Source: Ustilago trichophora
Lineage: Eukaryota; Basidiomycota; Ustilaginomycetes; Ustilaginales; Ustilaginaceae
Reading direction: 5' to 3'
Length of the DNA stretch: 64,000 nucleotides
Assembly: GCA_900323505.1 (NCBI GenBank)
Contig: OOIN01000013.1
Span: forward strand, 846,608-910,607
The notes under the pieces: model-generated
What the model saw: the letters and a program-made list of their open reading frames with translations, nothing else
The model's database searches: none
Told to the model about the DNA's origin: nothing
Translations under genes and position numbers: made by a program
In this document: in pieces, positions 10,312-21,120 of the stretch
Position numbering within the stretch: position 1 is the stretch's first letter
Layout: every line of letters starts with the position of its first letter

Positions 10312-13300
10312 TCACCACCACACCTACCGTGTAGGCTGCCGTGTTCCATCTAGCCTCTCTCAAGAGTATCAGCACCATCTCGACAACAACAGCATTACCA
10401 ACAACAACAACAACAACAACAACAACGAAGACAACGACACCAATACCGACAACTCCAGCTCAGCTTTGTCCTCTGCCACCATGTCGGCAGCAGCTGCTCC
10501 TATCGACTTGCTCCCACGTATGGGCCCCGCCAGCACCATCCACAGCCCTTTTTCGATACCCCATCCACTCTTCAACCATCCAGGTCCCTCTTCCACCTCC
10601 TTTTCCAGATCTCCATTATCTGCAGAGTCCACACCGCTTCCTTCTCCAGCAATCGACGCCAGTGCGCGCAAAAACGCCGCTCTGCTCGATGCCCTCGCAG
10701 GCCCTTCTAGTGGCATGCAGCCCTCCTCCTTTCCCTCCTCCTCCGCCTCCGCCTCCGCCTCGCTCTCGGCAGCCAACCCATCCAGCCTAGATCCGAGTCA
10801 GAATCCAGCCTCGAGTCTTTCAGCCAGCGCCAGCTTTGGCGGCTCCGGCGCTTACTCGAGCAGCAACGCCAATGCCTTTGCCAACTCGAGCTTAAGTAGC
10901 GGCGGCGGCGGAAGCCCAGGCGGTCCAGGTCGCGACGGCAATGTACAGCGCAACAGTGGATCCGGCGACGGCGCGGGTGCAGGCGGCAACGGAGACGATG
11001 GCTCCAAAGACGCCACCGAAAAGGACAAGGCTAAAAAAACCAATCCACTCGTCGACTTGCTCGAGACAGAAGCCGCCTACGTCTCGGAGCTCAGTAAAAT
11101 CATCAAAAAAGTCGCCGCCGCCTGGTCTCGCTCCAACTTTCCACCACCCGAGCTCGACGCCATGTTCCGCAACATTGAGGCCATCTACCGCGCCAACCGC
11201 AGCTTCCTCAAGGCGCTCAAAGAGATTGGTCCCAACCCTTCTTCGCCCAAAGCACTCGGCGATCTGCTCATGAAGTGGATCGACGACCTCGAGACCCCTT
11301 ACTCGCGCTTCTGCGACAGCTACTTGGCCGATTTCGATGCCTGGGGTGCTGTCCAGTCCAATCCGCGTCTCGCCAAGCTCCTCCAAGAAGTGTCGGCAGC
11401 CACCGACGCCGATGGCAACCCCGTCGTTTTCAGCGATCGCAAACGCGATCCTACCGAACCTTGGACGCTCGACAGCCTCTTTGCACTTCCGCACATTCGT
11501 CTCAAGTACTACAAGAAGCTCTACTCGCGTCTCCTCAAGAGCACACAGCCTGGCAGAAGCGACCATCGTCTGCTCGTAGGAGCCAACGAGAAGCTCGATG
11601 AACTCGTCGACAAGTCCAAACGCAGGCTTGCCGTATCGGTCCTCGATGAGGCCGCTGGCCGTCAATCGCGCGATAGCTCCTTCGCCGACAGCAACGTCAC
11701 CAGCGAAACGTCTCCCCGCGACCGTGTCTCGTCGGCCACTTCGACCTCCGACTCGCAGTCGCCCAGCGTGCGACCTGTACAGACGCTTGGATCCAAGACT
11801 TCGCCCTCCAGAGCTCCACCAACCGAGCCGAGCAACGGAGCACCTGCCGCATCAACCACGCTGCTTCCTTCCGCCGGTCGAGCTCCTACACCTGCAGGCA
11901 TGCCCATGTTTGGTGCACCTACTGCCCAGCTCAACGGTCTCAGTCTCGAGCAATCCACCAGCATCATCTCGCCTTCCCGTCCCGACTTGATTCGAGGCAA
12001 CTCGGAAGTCGCCAGTCTCCACGAAAGTGGTTCGCAGACCGCAGGCGAGGACGCTTCGTCGACACGTACCAACTCATTCAGCCAACCCATCGAACTCCTC
12101 GAAAAGCGCCTCGACACGTCCAAGACACTCGACATCTTTACCATGAAGCCCAAAAATGCCAGCTCCAGATGCATCCCCCCAACCTGCCCTTCTCGCGCTC
12201 CATGCGCAAGTCGGCCGACGTAGTCATCCATTTCACCCCTTCCAGCGGCGGTCCCGAGATCAGCATTCGTCGAGCTCACATTTTCTTGCTCACCGACCTC
12301 TTTTTGGTCTGCGAGCGCATGACGCCCAGCGAAAAGGCGGAGCTCTCCAAGGGCGGTGCAGGCCCCGATATGTGGCTCTTGTATCCGCCTCTGGCGGGCA
12401 AGCATCTGCGTGTCGCCGACATGGGTGGTCAGGGCAACGTCATGTCCATCACCATCCTGAAAAAGGAGAAGCTCACCGTACACACCGAATCTCGCCAAGC
12501 CAAAGAGGAATGGCTCGAGCACTTTGCCGACTGCCAAAAGTTTGCCGCCAATCTCGGGCTCAAAGTCAAGACGGGCGGCGCCAACTTGTCACTGCCCTCG
12601 GCCAACAGCGGTGGTGCTGCACCTAGCCTGACAACGCCTGCGCTTTCGCCTGCGATTTCGGTGACTCCCTCTTCGACGCACGGACACGACGACCAAGCTA
12701 CGGCATCGGCTCCCTTCAGCCCTGATGGTGTGAACTCGCCCGTGATCGGCTCGGACCTGTCGAGACAAGCCTCGTTCAACTCGGTCGCATCCTTCCCCAA
12801 AGTGGCTGCCATGAGCTCGCCAGATCTCGGCAGTTTCCCACCAGGCAGCAACTCGGGCTTTTCGCCTCGTTCGCCCTCGCCTTCGCAGTTTGGACCAGCG
12901 AGTGGTCCGGGTGGATTCGGTGGACCACGTCCACCTATGCAACGTCCTCCTTCGCCTATGGGCATGCGTCCTGGCATGATGTCGCCCCAGAATGGCGCCT
13001 TTTCTCCCGACACGAGCCCCGCATTTGGCCCTGCGCGATACGGCCCTGGCGGATTCGGGCCCAACGCGCCGATCAACATGGCAAGACCGCCACTGATGCA
13101 GGATCCAAACATGCCTCCTCGCTCGCCTGGTGCCATGTCACCGGGTGGAATGCGTGGACCAGGAGGTCCGATGCAATTCCCCCGTGGCGGTCCTAGTCCC
13201 GTACCTGGTCAGATGTCCGGCGGCGGTCCAGGCAGCAGTCCTGGATTCGGACCAGTCCACATTCGACCCGGAATGGGACCTGGACCTGGCCCTGGCCCTG

Positions 13301-14043
13301 GACCTGGCGGACCGCACGGAATGGGACCTGGTGGACCCATGCCGCCCTTTATGAACGGAGCCCCACGTCCACCCATGTCGCGACCACCTCCCGGCGGCCA
13401 ACCTTGGGGTCACGGTCCACCTCCCCCGCCGGCCAACGGCATGGGTCCTCGCGAGCCACTGAGGCGACCTTCTGCACCCAACCTTCGGCAAGCCTCGCAC
13501 GCCTCGTCCGGCGGTGGACGCACCTCGGACGAAGGCGACAGCGGGTCTCGCTCCTTTATCCGCACGCGCTCCGTATCCAGCACCGGCTCTACGGCACCCA
13601 AGCTTCCGTCTGCCATGATGAAGGAAGGTCGCGACAAGAGTGAACGCGGTACCGACATTTCTCCACCCAGCAGTCCCGTCTCGAAGCGTCAAGGACCGTT
13701 CCGCAGTACGGTATCGGCGCAGATGCGCTGCAAGCTCTTCCTCAAGCAGAGCCATGCGCAGTGGAAATCGCTCGGCAACGCCAGGTTGAAGCTCTACCAC
13801 ATTCTACCGGACGACATCAAACAGCTGGTGGTGGAGAACGATCGCAAGACGCTCATCTCGACCATTGTGCTGACGGATGGCGTGGAGAGAGTGGGGAAAG
13901 TAGGTGTGGCGGTAGAGTTGAGCGATCGAGGCAACAGAACGGGTATCATCTACATGCTCCAGATGCGCAGCGAGGAGTCGGCGGGTGGATTGTTCGGTCA
14001 ATTGCTAGAGGGAAGCGATAGGACCGCCGCGGCGGCTTCTTGA
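9971..14043 (+). CDS. DH-PH Rho guanine-nucleotide exchange factor, frame broken at 12152-12156
   Basis: A GEF for Rho-type GTPases. The N-terminal third is low complexity with His, Asn and Ser runs. The DH domain follows (about 11040-11620), then a linker, then a PH domain (about 12100-12570), and a Pro/Gly-rich and Ser-rich C-terminal half. The frame from 9971 closes at 12223, while the PH domain continues in another frame from about 12152. The break lies on a run of five A (12152-12156); one further A would make a continuous protein through MKPKK and MHPPNLPFSRS. The start is uncertain: in-frame ATGs at 9971 and 10016 precede one at 10481 with an ideal GCCACCATG context. A conserved region about 100 residues before the end (QMRCKLFLKQSHAQWKSLG) may be a further domain. 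The family assignment is firm but the specific GTPase target is unknown. Confidence 0.8.
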
Positions 14044-14354
14044 ATGGGGAAGCGCAGCTTTTGGCGTAGTCAGCATCTTGGCTAGGATATCGCGCTTGCA
14101 TTTGATCGGATTCGGGGACTGTAGCTTTGCGTATTCTCGACCCCTTGTCATTGTTATTGTCATTGTCATTGATTTTTCTTTCACTTGAACCAGTCATGCA
14201 CGAGAAAAGTCTGCCAGAGTGAGATCTTTGAGCTTGCATGCCTCGAGAGGTGTACGTGATGGACTGAACGGAAAAAGGGTGTGTGTGTGTGTGTGATTGG
14301 GGAGCTACAAGTACAATTGTCAAGGAACAGAAGGGGTTTCCTCCAGGGACAGTT
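14044..14354. other. Convergent intergenic region, no gene seen
   Basis: 311 bases between the RhoGEF and histone-fold stop codons. It contains a short (GT)n run at about 14278-14294 and the repeat TTGTCATTGTCATTG near 14150. No gene is visible. Confidence 0.5.
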
Positions 14355-15063
14355 TCAGGCATCCTCCTCCTCCTCCTCCATTGCCTCGTCGTCGTCATGG
14401 GCGTTGGCTGCTGGTGTGGCTTTGGCCTTGGATGTGGGTTTCTTGTTCTTTTTGGGACGGCCTTCTTGCTGGTGTGTTTGGAAGGTGGCTCAAATGCTTC
14501 TTGTTGGTCTTCTGCCGGCTGTTCTTCTTCAGCTTCTTGCTGCTCTTCAGCCTCTTGATCGTCTGCTTCTTCTTCTTCTGCTTCTTCCTCGTCTTCCTCG
14601 TCTTCCTCCTCGTCTTCCTCGTCTTCATCCTGCAGCGTCCCCTCCAAGATCATATTCTCCTCCGTTTGCTTTTGGTGCATCTTGTCCTGTCTAGCCTCCA
14701 ACGCGACACTCAATGCGACCGGCGTCGGGATGGCATCCTTCAAGAACTCGAGATACTCTGTCGTCTGCACCGCTCTCGAGAGATCCTTGTAAAAAATGTG
14801 TTTGCGCTTGTCCAGCTTGGCATTGGTATACGCCTCATCTGTGAGCTTCTTGACAAAGATCTCTGTGGCGATAGAGATGAGGAAAGTGGCTTCTTTTGAG
14901 CAAATATCGACGTCTCGATCCGCTTTGATGATGCGTGCTACTCGAGCTGTGGGGAATACGGATGTGCCACGCGTGGTGGTGGACGGTTTGGCAGTGCTGG
15001 CTGGTTTAAAGGTGATACAGAAGGACCGCCGCTTGGTGAGGCGGGTGATTCCGGGCGCGACAT
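14355..15063 (-). CDS. Histone-fold protein, CHRAC1/Dpb3-like, with acidic tail (two frame breaks)
   Basis: The core TSVFPTARVARIIKADRD then DICSKEATFLISIATEIFVKKL (about 14730-14960) is the H2A/NF-YC-like histone fold found in CHRAC15/CHRAC1 and the Dpb3/POLE4 subunits of DNA polymerase epsilon. A long Glu/Asp-rich tail follows. In these families the protein pairs with an NF-YB-type partner in chromatin remodelling or replication. The natural N-terminus (MSRPESPASPSGGP, from 15063) and the core lie in different frames, with the break near 14982-14995. A second break at about 14461-14467 separates the acidic region from a C-terminal stretch with a GRPKK AT-hook-like motif that ends at 14355. 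Each is repaired by one extra base. A longer frame to 13946 without this second shift would overlap the RhoGEF gene antisense, so it was rejected. Confidence 0.65.
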
Positions 15064-15582
15064 CGTAATGGAAGTTGGTATGATGCGATGGGAGCGAGGC
15101 AAGGTAGGGAAGAAGAAAAAAACGGTCACGATGACAAGATGGTGTGAGTGGAAAGAGAAGACAGCAGAGGCGCAAAACAACCATATCGCCATTAACGCGA
15201 CGCGTGACTGACGCTGGAAAGAGCAACACTTTATTTTTTTGGTAAACTCAGCCAATTTCACACGCACTTTTACGACGCCCATCCTTAGCCATATCAACTC
15301 ATTGCAACCATCACCACAGCATCTCCCAAGTGACAGTCACCTCTCCAAGTCAGAGGATTAACGACAACAACAAGATGCTCACATCACGGCGCTGAACTGT
15401 GATCTCATAGCTTCAAATCTCTCGATCGGCGCTCCTGCTCCTAGCCTCCACTTTGTCTCTGTCTCTCTGGCGGCTAGGCTGGCTACTTCGAACATCGACC
15501 TACCCTTGATTGTCAACATCGTCCATGTCAGCCTGGCCTTGCCTCTCCTCTTCCATCCACTCACCCATCCATCCACACCAAA
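15064..15582. other. Divergent intergenic region between histone-fold gene and MLH1
   Basis: 519 bases, CT-rich near the MLH1 start as expected for a 5' leader. No gene or RNA was recognised. Confidence 0.5.
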
Positions 15583-17985
15583 ATGACCGACGACACTGAG
15601 CACCATCTCTCTCCTGAGGCAGAGTCCTCACGCTATAGGCCCATCAAGCGTCTCGATGAGAGCGTTGTCAACCGCATCGCAGCTGGAGAGATCATCCATC
15701 GCCCAGCAAATGCTCTCAAGGAGCTCATCGAAAACTCGCTCGATGCCGGTGCAACCCTCATTCGTATCACACTCAAGGAAGGTGGCGTCAAGATGCTTCA
15801 GATCCAGGACAATGGCTCCGGCATCCCGCCTTCAGATTTGCCTCTGCTTTGCGAACGCTTTGCTACCTCCAAGCTAAGAGACTTTGGCGATCTTGAAACC
15901 ATGTCCACCTTTGGCTTCAGAGGCGAAGCACTTGCCAGCATCAGCTACGTCACCGCATCCATGCATGTCGTCTCCAAGACCAAGCATCAGCATTGTGCCT
16001 ACCGTGCCTATTACGCCAACGGCAGCCTCGTACCGCCCAAATCGGGCCAGAGCAGCGAACCGAAACAGTGTGCAGGCACCGACGGCACCTTGATCACCGC
16101 CGAGGATCTCTTCTACAACGTACCACAACGTCGCAGAGCGTTGCGCAGCGCAGCAGATGAGTACAACCGTGCGCTCGATGTGGTCTCCAAGTATGCCGTA
16201 CACTACGGAGGTCAAGGCGTCGGCTTTGTATGCAGAAAAGCGTCTAGCAATGCCACCGACTTGAACACTCCCTCCTCACCTACCAATACTACGCTCGACA
16301 CCATCCGCATCCTCCATGGAAACGCAGTCGCACGCGAACTGGTCGAGCTACAAGATGTCGCCGACGAAAAGCTAGGCTTCCGATGCCACGGTTGGATCAG
16401 CGGCGCAAATTGGAGCACCAAACGCACCACCCTGCTGTGCTTCATCAACAACCGTCTTGTCGACTGTCCTCTGCTCAAACGCTCGATCGAGGCGCTCTAC
16501 GCCACACTCCTCCCCAAAGGCGGTCATCCGTGGATCTACCTCTCGCTCTCGATCAATCCTGCCAACGTCGATGTAAACGTGCATCCCACCAAAAAGGAAG
16601 TGCATTTCCTCAACGAGGACGAAATCGTCGAGCACATCTGCCAGGCAGCGCAGCACAAGCTTGCAGGTGCCAACTCGAGCAGGACATTCGCATCCTCGCA
16701 AGCGGTGCTGCCGGTTCTTGCTTCTGATGTGGGCATTGCAGATTCTTCGATGACGATCGGCGGCAAAGCTGCTGCAGAACCCACAAGACCTGCCCTTAGA
16801 GAAACAAGGAGCAGCAGCAGCAGCAGTAGTAGCTCTGCTAGTGGTGCCAATATCGTACGCAGATCCGATGGGCCTGTGTCGTCTTCCAAAGGCTATCCTC
16901 AGCATCTCGTACGTGTCGACGCCAAGACGAGGACGCTCGATTCCATGTTTACTAGCGTCACAGCGGGCAAGAAGCGCGCTCTAGATTCCGACCCGCAAAG
17001 CTCGTCCATCTCGGATGTGTTGGTGGAGACAGCAGAGGACGAGTCGGAATCCATCGCTCGGCCAAAGGCAGGGCCAAGCAGTGATTCGTACACCGACAGC
17101 CACGGCTCCATAGCAAAGCGCAGTCGGCAAGCGGCGCTCGGCGTTCGCATCTCGGACTCGGACTGCTCTTTGACTTCGATCCGACATCTGCGTGCCCAGA
17201 TCACGAAGAAGCAGCATCGCAACCTCACCGACATTGTACAGAACCACACCTTTGTCGGTGTTGTGGATCTTCACAAGGGTCTCAGTCTTATTCAGCACGA
17301 AACGAGGCTGCTCCTGATCAATCACGATGCGTTGATAAAGGAATTTGCTTATCAGCTTGTACTCCGCCAATTTGGCAGCTTGCGACGAATCAGATTGGAA
17401 CCTGCCCCGTTGCTAGATGACCTGGTCCGGCTCGGGTTGGAAAACACTGCTGGCATCCCCGAGCATGACACTGAAAACGTCGAAGCGACCAAAGAGAAGA
17501 TTGTCAAGCTGCTGCTGGACAACGCCGAGATGCTCGACGAATACTTTTCTCTCTGCCTCGATGCGGAGAAGCGCACACTTGAAGCGGTACCCAGCTTGCT
17601 GCCCAATGCCACCGGGTGTGCGATCGAGCTGGACCGTCTACCCCAGCTGTTGGTGAGGCTGGCGACACGCGTAGACTGGCAAGATGAGCAGGAGTGTTTC
17701 GACTCGTTTGCCAAACAGCTGGCTTGGTGCTGCCTGCCCTGCCCTCCACCCCGACCTCCACCTCTCTCAGCACCTCGCACAAAGGGTTCCGACCAATCAG
17801 CAGGACGAGACGGAGAAAAGGAGAGCGAGCAAGAAGAAGAATCCACAAGAAAAAAAATCCACCACCTCTGGTTCGACACCATGCCCAATTCAAGGGCAAA
17901 ATACATCCCCAGCAAAGAGATCAACGAGTACGTGGTGCAGGTGGCAAACTTGCCCGATCTGTATCGCGTGTTTGAGCGATGTTGA
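15583..17985 (+). CDS. MLH1: DNA mismatch repair protein MLH1 (MutL homologue)
   Basis: An intact 800-residue protein without introns. The N-terminal GHKL ATPase is complete: VVNRIAAGEII, the ELIENSLDAGA motif (residues 47-57), the QIQDNGSGI motif and the ATP-lid motif GFRGEALASI (111-120). The transducer part LFYNVPQRRRAL follows near residue 180. The middle is a Ser-rich linker. The C-terminal domain ends exactly in FERC, the invariant MLH1 tail that contributes to the endonuclease site of its PMS1 partner. The protein acts in the nucleus as MutL-alpha downstream of MSH2-MSH6 or MSH2-MSH3. Its length is close to yeast Mlh1 (769). A Ser run (about residues 406-415) is the only low-complexity part. 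The start was chosen because it is the first ATG and sits just before the conserved N-terminus. Confidence 0.96.
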   Translation: MTDDTEHHLSPEAESSRYRPIKRLDESVVNRIAAGEIIHRPANALKELIENSLDAGATLIRITLKEGGVKMLQIQDNGSGIPPSDLPLLCERFATSKLRDFGDLETMSTFGFRGEALASISYVTASMHVVSKTKHQHCAYRAYYANGSLVPPKSGQSSEPKQCAGTDGTLITAEDLFYNVPQRRRALRSAADEYNRALDVVSKYAVHYGGQGVGFVCRKASSNATDLNTPSSPTNTTLDTIRILHGNAVARELVELQDVADEKLGFRCHGWISGANWSTKRTTLLCFINNRLVDCPLLKRSIEALYATLLPKGGHPWIYLSLSINPANVDVNVHPTKKEVHFLNEDEIVEHICQAAQHKLAGANSSRTFASSQAVLPVLASDVGIADSSMTIGGKAAAEPTRPALRETRSSSSSSSSSASGANIVRRSDGPVSSSKGYPQHLVRVDAKTRTLDSMFTSVTAGKKRALDSDPQSSSISDVLVETAEDESESIARPKAGPSSDSYTDSHGSIAKRSRQAALGVRISDSDCSLTSIRHLRAQITKKQHRNLTDIVQNHTFVGVVDLHKGLSLIQHETRLLLINHDALIKEFAYQLVLRQFGSLRRIRLEPAPLLDDLVRLGLENTAGIPEHDTENVEATKEKIVKLLLDNAEMLDEYFSLCLDAEKRTLEAVPSLLPNATGCAIELDRLPQLLVRLATRVDWQDEQECFDSFAKQLAWCCLPCPPPRPPPLSAPRTKGSDQSAGRDGEKESEQEEESTRKKIHHLWFDTMPNSRAKYIPSKEINEYVVQVANLPDLYRVFERC

Positions 17986-18977
17986 AAGCAAAGTCACAAA
18001 CTCAGGGCAAAGTGTCTTCTGTTACTCTGCTGTACCCTACGGTTGCTCCTTGTTGGTTGCAATTCCTATCTTATCTCTTTGTGTCTGAAGCAGTGTTTTC
18101 CAAAATGTGCTTGTTGTCGGGTGCAATGACAAAGGAGCATTAGAATCCAACATATCAGTCCTTGCAACATTGGCCAAAGGGAAGCTTGCATCTGTGATTC
18201 CTTTTTTGAAAATTGGGGCTATGATTGAATCATGCACACTTTTTCCAAAAGTTCAACTGTGCATTGACATAATTAGGCAGCTAGTCAGAGACAAGAAATG
18301 CATGCCATTTTGCCATCCTCTTGTATGAAAAGGGGAAAAAAAATGCCAGATGTGTGTTGCAAACATGTGCAACCACTCCTGGCAAGAACTGGCCCACACC
18401 TTTGAGTTCCAGGTAGAAACCCATGCATGGCCTCTGTGCTCTTGCTGAACTTGGACTACCTGATCTGATTTTTGCAGAATGTTGGATGGATGCTGAGGCA
18501 ACTTACTTGTCCCCCCTAATGGGCAGCAACCAGCTGGAGCTGAATCAATGTAAACAGGTGCAGCCACCTCCAACCAGGTAGTGTCCATCCTTTGTGATGT
18601 TGAAGCAAATGTAATTCACATTGTATGACAAGCTCAGCAATCTTGTCCTGCACCAAGTCAGGTACAACATTGCATTCATCGACATTCATTGACATTCATT
18701 GCAGTTCCTTGTGGGAACATGAGGAGCCATAGTGATCAAGAGTTGAGTGTGCTGAACAGACTGACAAGCAAGCAATGCAGCTATGTATATATAGGAGAGC
18801 CCATGACCTCAGCTCAGCTGGAGCCACCCCACATCACAATGTCATGTCACAGCTTTCGTGCATCTAATTGTTCCCATCTGATTAGCATTAATCATGATAC
18901 CTCTTTACACATTGTAATGTTGTTTCACAACAATATCAGCCAAAGCGTGACAAGGCTGCTCAGATTGACCCCTCCTT
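17986..18977. other. AT-richer gene-free stretch
   Basis: About 1 kb with visibly lower GC than the flanking genes and no credible gene. Short direct repeats such as ACATTCATTG occur near 18675-18700. The composition matches the neighbouring transposon remains, so it is probably decayed mobile DNA, but no family could be named. Confidence 0.45.
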
Positions 18978-19330
18978 GCCTATTTATTCCTTTTGTTGCA
19001 TCAGATCGGGATGATGTGTGAGATTATCATGATCCCACTCAGTGTCTTAGTGACTACTTTGTGAAGCCTGCCTGTGCTTATCATGAGCCTTAATTGGATG
19101 TTATTGTGATGAGGCGCCATGTTATTGTGAACAGTTGCTTCAGTGCCTCCATTGCTTATCAATGCCATACCTGTAGATGCAAGCTGCTGACCGTCACAAA
19201 CAAGCTGGGTTCTCATGATGACATCCAATTAAGGCTCACAATAACACAGGCTGGCTTCACAAAGACTTCTGAGTGGGATCATGAAGAATTTAATTTCTGT
19301 CACAATCTGATCTGCCAAAAGGAATATAGT
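18978..19330. mobile_element. MITE-like element with roughly 115-bp terminal inverted repeats
   Basis: Bases 18978-19097 reappear as an imperfect reverse complement at about 19212-19330. Shared blocks include TCATGATCCCACTCAG, TTTGTGAAGC, CCTTAATTGGATG and an outer ATTCCTTTT/AAAAGGAAT end. The central 110 bases have no coding capacity. This is the layout of a foldback or MITE derivative of a DNA transposon. It lies immediately upstream of the mariner-type remnant, whose ends carry a similar AAAAGGAATATA motif (about 20936), so the two may be related. Confidence 0.6.
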
Positions 19331-19644
19331 TAACTTTTAATTCCTTTTTAATCCTTTTTCCGAATGTGATCGTAGTTGGCGCACGTTGCTTCATGACTCA
19401 GCTCCTTGACAACATACCACATCATCATAAGTCAAACCATTTGTTCATAGCGCTGCTTGGTCATTTTGTAATGGCTAAGCTGATGTTATTGTAACAAAAC
19501 ACTGTCTTCATAGCAGTGCTTCGTGATGCACAGACCTCCTCCAACACTCTGCCCACCATCTTGCCATCAACCCACCTGCCACCAACCCACACCACCAACC
19601 TGCTCACCACCAACGTGCGCACCATCAACCCGCCCAACACCATC

Positions 19645-20724
19645 ATGCCAGCAAGGAAGCGCAACACTGTCCCTGACCAGATTCGGGAGAAGATCGTCGA
19701 TTTTGTCATGCATCAAGGGCTCACAAAGGCCAAAGTGGCCAAGTGGTTTGAATATCCATACACTACAGTGGACAGCATTGTGAAGAAGTATGAGGAGACA
19801 GGCAAGTCTGCTGCACAGCGCAAGAAAGGGGGTGCATTCTGAGGTAGCAAGGTTGGTCAACAGCATCTCAACATGATGCTTCGGTATATTGGTGATCATC
19901 CCAGAGCAACCATCCTTGAAATCAAGGCACATGTGCAGGAGCATTCCGGTCTCAATTTGTCGGTCACCACAGTCCAGACCTGTCTGTGTGACCGGCTCCA
20001 TGTTACTCTGAAGCGGACCAATGTTGAGCATGACCGACATAACAGTCCCGAGACAATTGCGGCTCAGCAGGCCTGGACACAGGCTCTCTGAACTCAAGGA
20101 CAGCACCTGGACAATGTGGTCTTCATGGACAAAGCTGGCTTCCACCTGTGCAGAGTTGGCCATGTCCCTGCTGGAGAACGGGCCACACAATGTGGCCGAC
20201 CATATAACCGTGGCCCTCACCTTTCACTCCTTGTTGCTGTTGATCGTAATGGAGTTCAAGCGAGCCATGTCAAAACTGATGCTTGGAACTCCAACACCTT
20301 CCTCAACTTCCTTCAGACACAGGTCTTCCCAGCCTTGGAAGGCCAACACCACATGCTCCTGCTCAACAACGTTGGGTTCCACCACAGTGAGGCTGTTGTT
20401 ACCGCCATCACAGCTGCTGGGCACCACCCCCTCTTCCTACCAGCCTATACACCTTGGTTCAACATTGCAGAACGGGTGTTTGGCTGAATCCAACCATATG
20501 TTGGCCGCCAGGAGCTCCATGAGGCCGATGACATCAGGGTTGTCATTGATCAGCAACTCAGTACCATCACGCCGGACATGTGTGCTGGATGGATCCGTGA
20601 ATGCACTTGCTGGATGATGGTTGCAGAGGCTGGCCATCTGCTTGGTCCAGACCATGATGCAACGGCTGCACTGCAGCATTACGGTCTTCTTACTGATCCC
20701 AATGCCATTGATCCGTCACTTTAG
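19645..20724 (+). pseudogene. Tc1/mariner-type transposase, inactivated by three in-frame TGA codons
   Basis: A single frame of 359 codons, interrupted by TGA at 19840, 20089 and 20485 but with no frameshift. The N-terminus is a helix-turn-helix domain (residues about 5-60). The DDE region is visible as VVFMDKAGFHL (first Asp), LLLNNVGFHHSE where the second catalytic Asp is replaced by Asn, and YTPWFNIAERVFG (third acidic residue). The length fits this superfamily. The changes fit C-to-T transitions: two stops are consistent with CGA to TGA, the third with CGA or TGG to TGA, and Asp to Asn with GAC to AAC after a C. The element is therefore dead twice over. Neighbouring short repeats suggest element ends near 19338 and 20952, which is uncertain. 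Confidence 0.85.
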
Positions 20725-21120
20725 CTACTTTGTATCTAACTTGTTGCATGCACACCATAAAGACCGTGTAGTGTGTGATTACGATGACAGCCAGCAAAGG
20801 TTATGATAACATGTACATATGCATTAGGAACTGCAAATCCTGCATTACGGACCACTGTGGCACATTACGATCACACATTCTGATGACACCATCGCGGATC
20901 ACGATCCATTTCTGGGTGATTATGATGTCATCCGGTAAAAGGAATATAAAGCTTTTCTGGAAACAATCAGAGGATGATTTCTAGATCGGAGGCTCAAGGT
21001 CCTGATGTTGGCTTCTCTTTCACACACACACACACACACACGCACACACGCACACATCGCGATACGCGATACGCGGTGATGTCAAACACGACCCGCTAAA
21101 TTTGTCAACTGTGCTGGACC
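20725..21120. other. 3' flank of the mariner-type remnant
   Basis: No gene is visible. It holds short ATTACGAT/ATCACGAT repeats (20778-20935) that probably belong to the transposon end, and a (CA)n run at about 21023-21042 just before the ALG11 3' end. Confidence 0.45.

Noticed and set aside
10016..10480. His and Asn runs at the RhoGEF N-terminus as a metal-binding or prion-like domain
   Set aside because: The runs come from CAT/CAC and AAC microsatellites, and the ideal start codon at 10481 may place them in the 5' UTR.
12152..12156. Programmed -1 ribosomal frameshift in the RhoGEF
   Set aside because: The site CCC AAA AAT does not form a canonical slippery heptamer, and similar one-base breaks occur in several other genes, so a missing base is simpler.
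13946..14354. C-terminal extension of the histone-fold frame antisense to the RhoGEF
   Set aside because: It exists only if the frame break at about 14461 is ignored. The corrected frame ends at 14355 with a sensible acidic tail.
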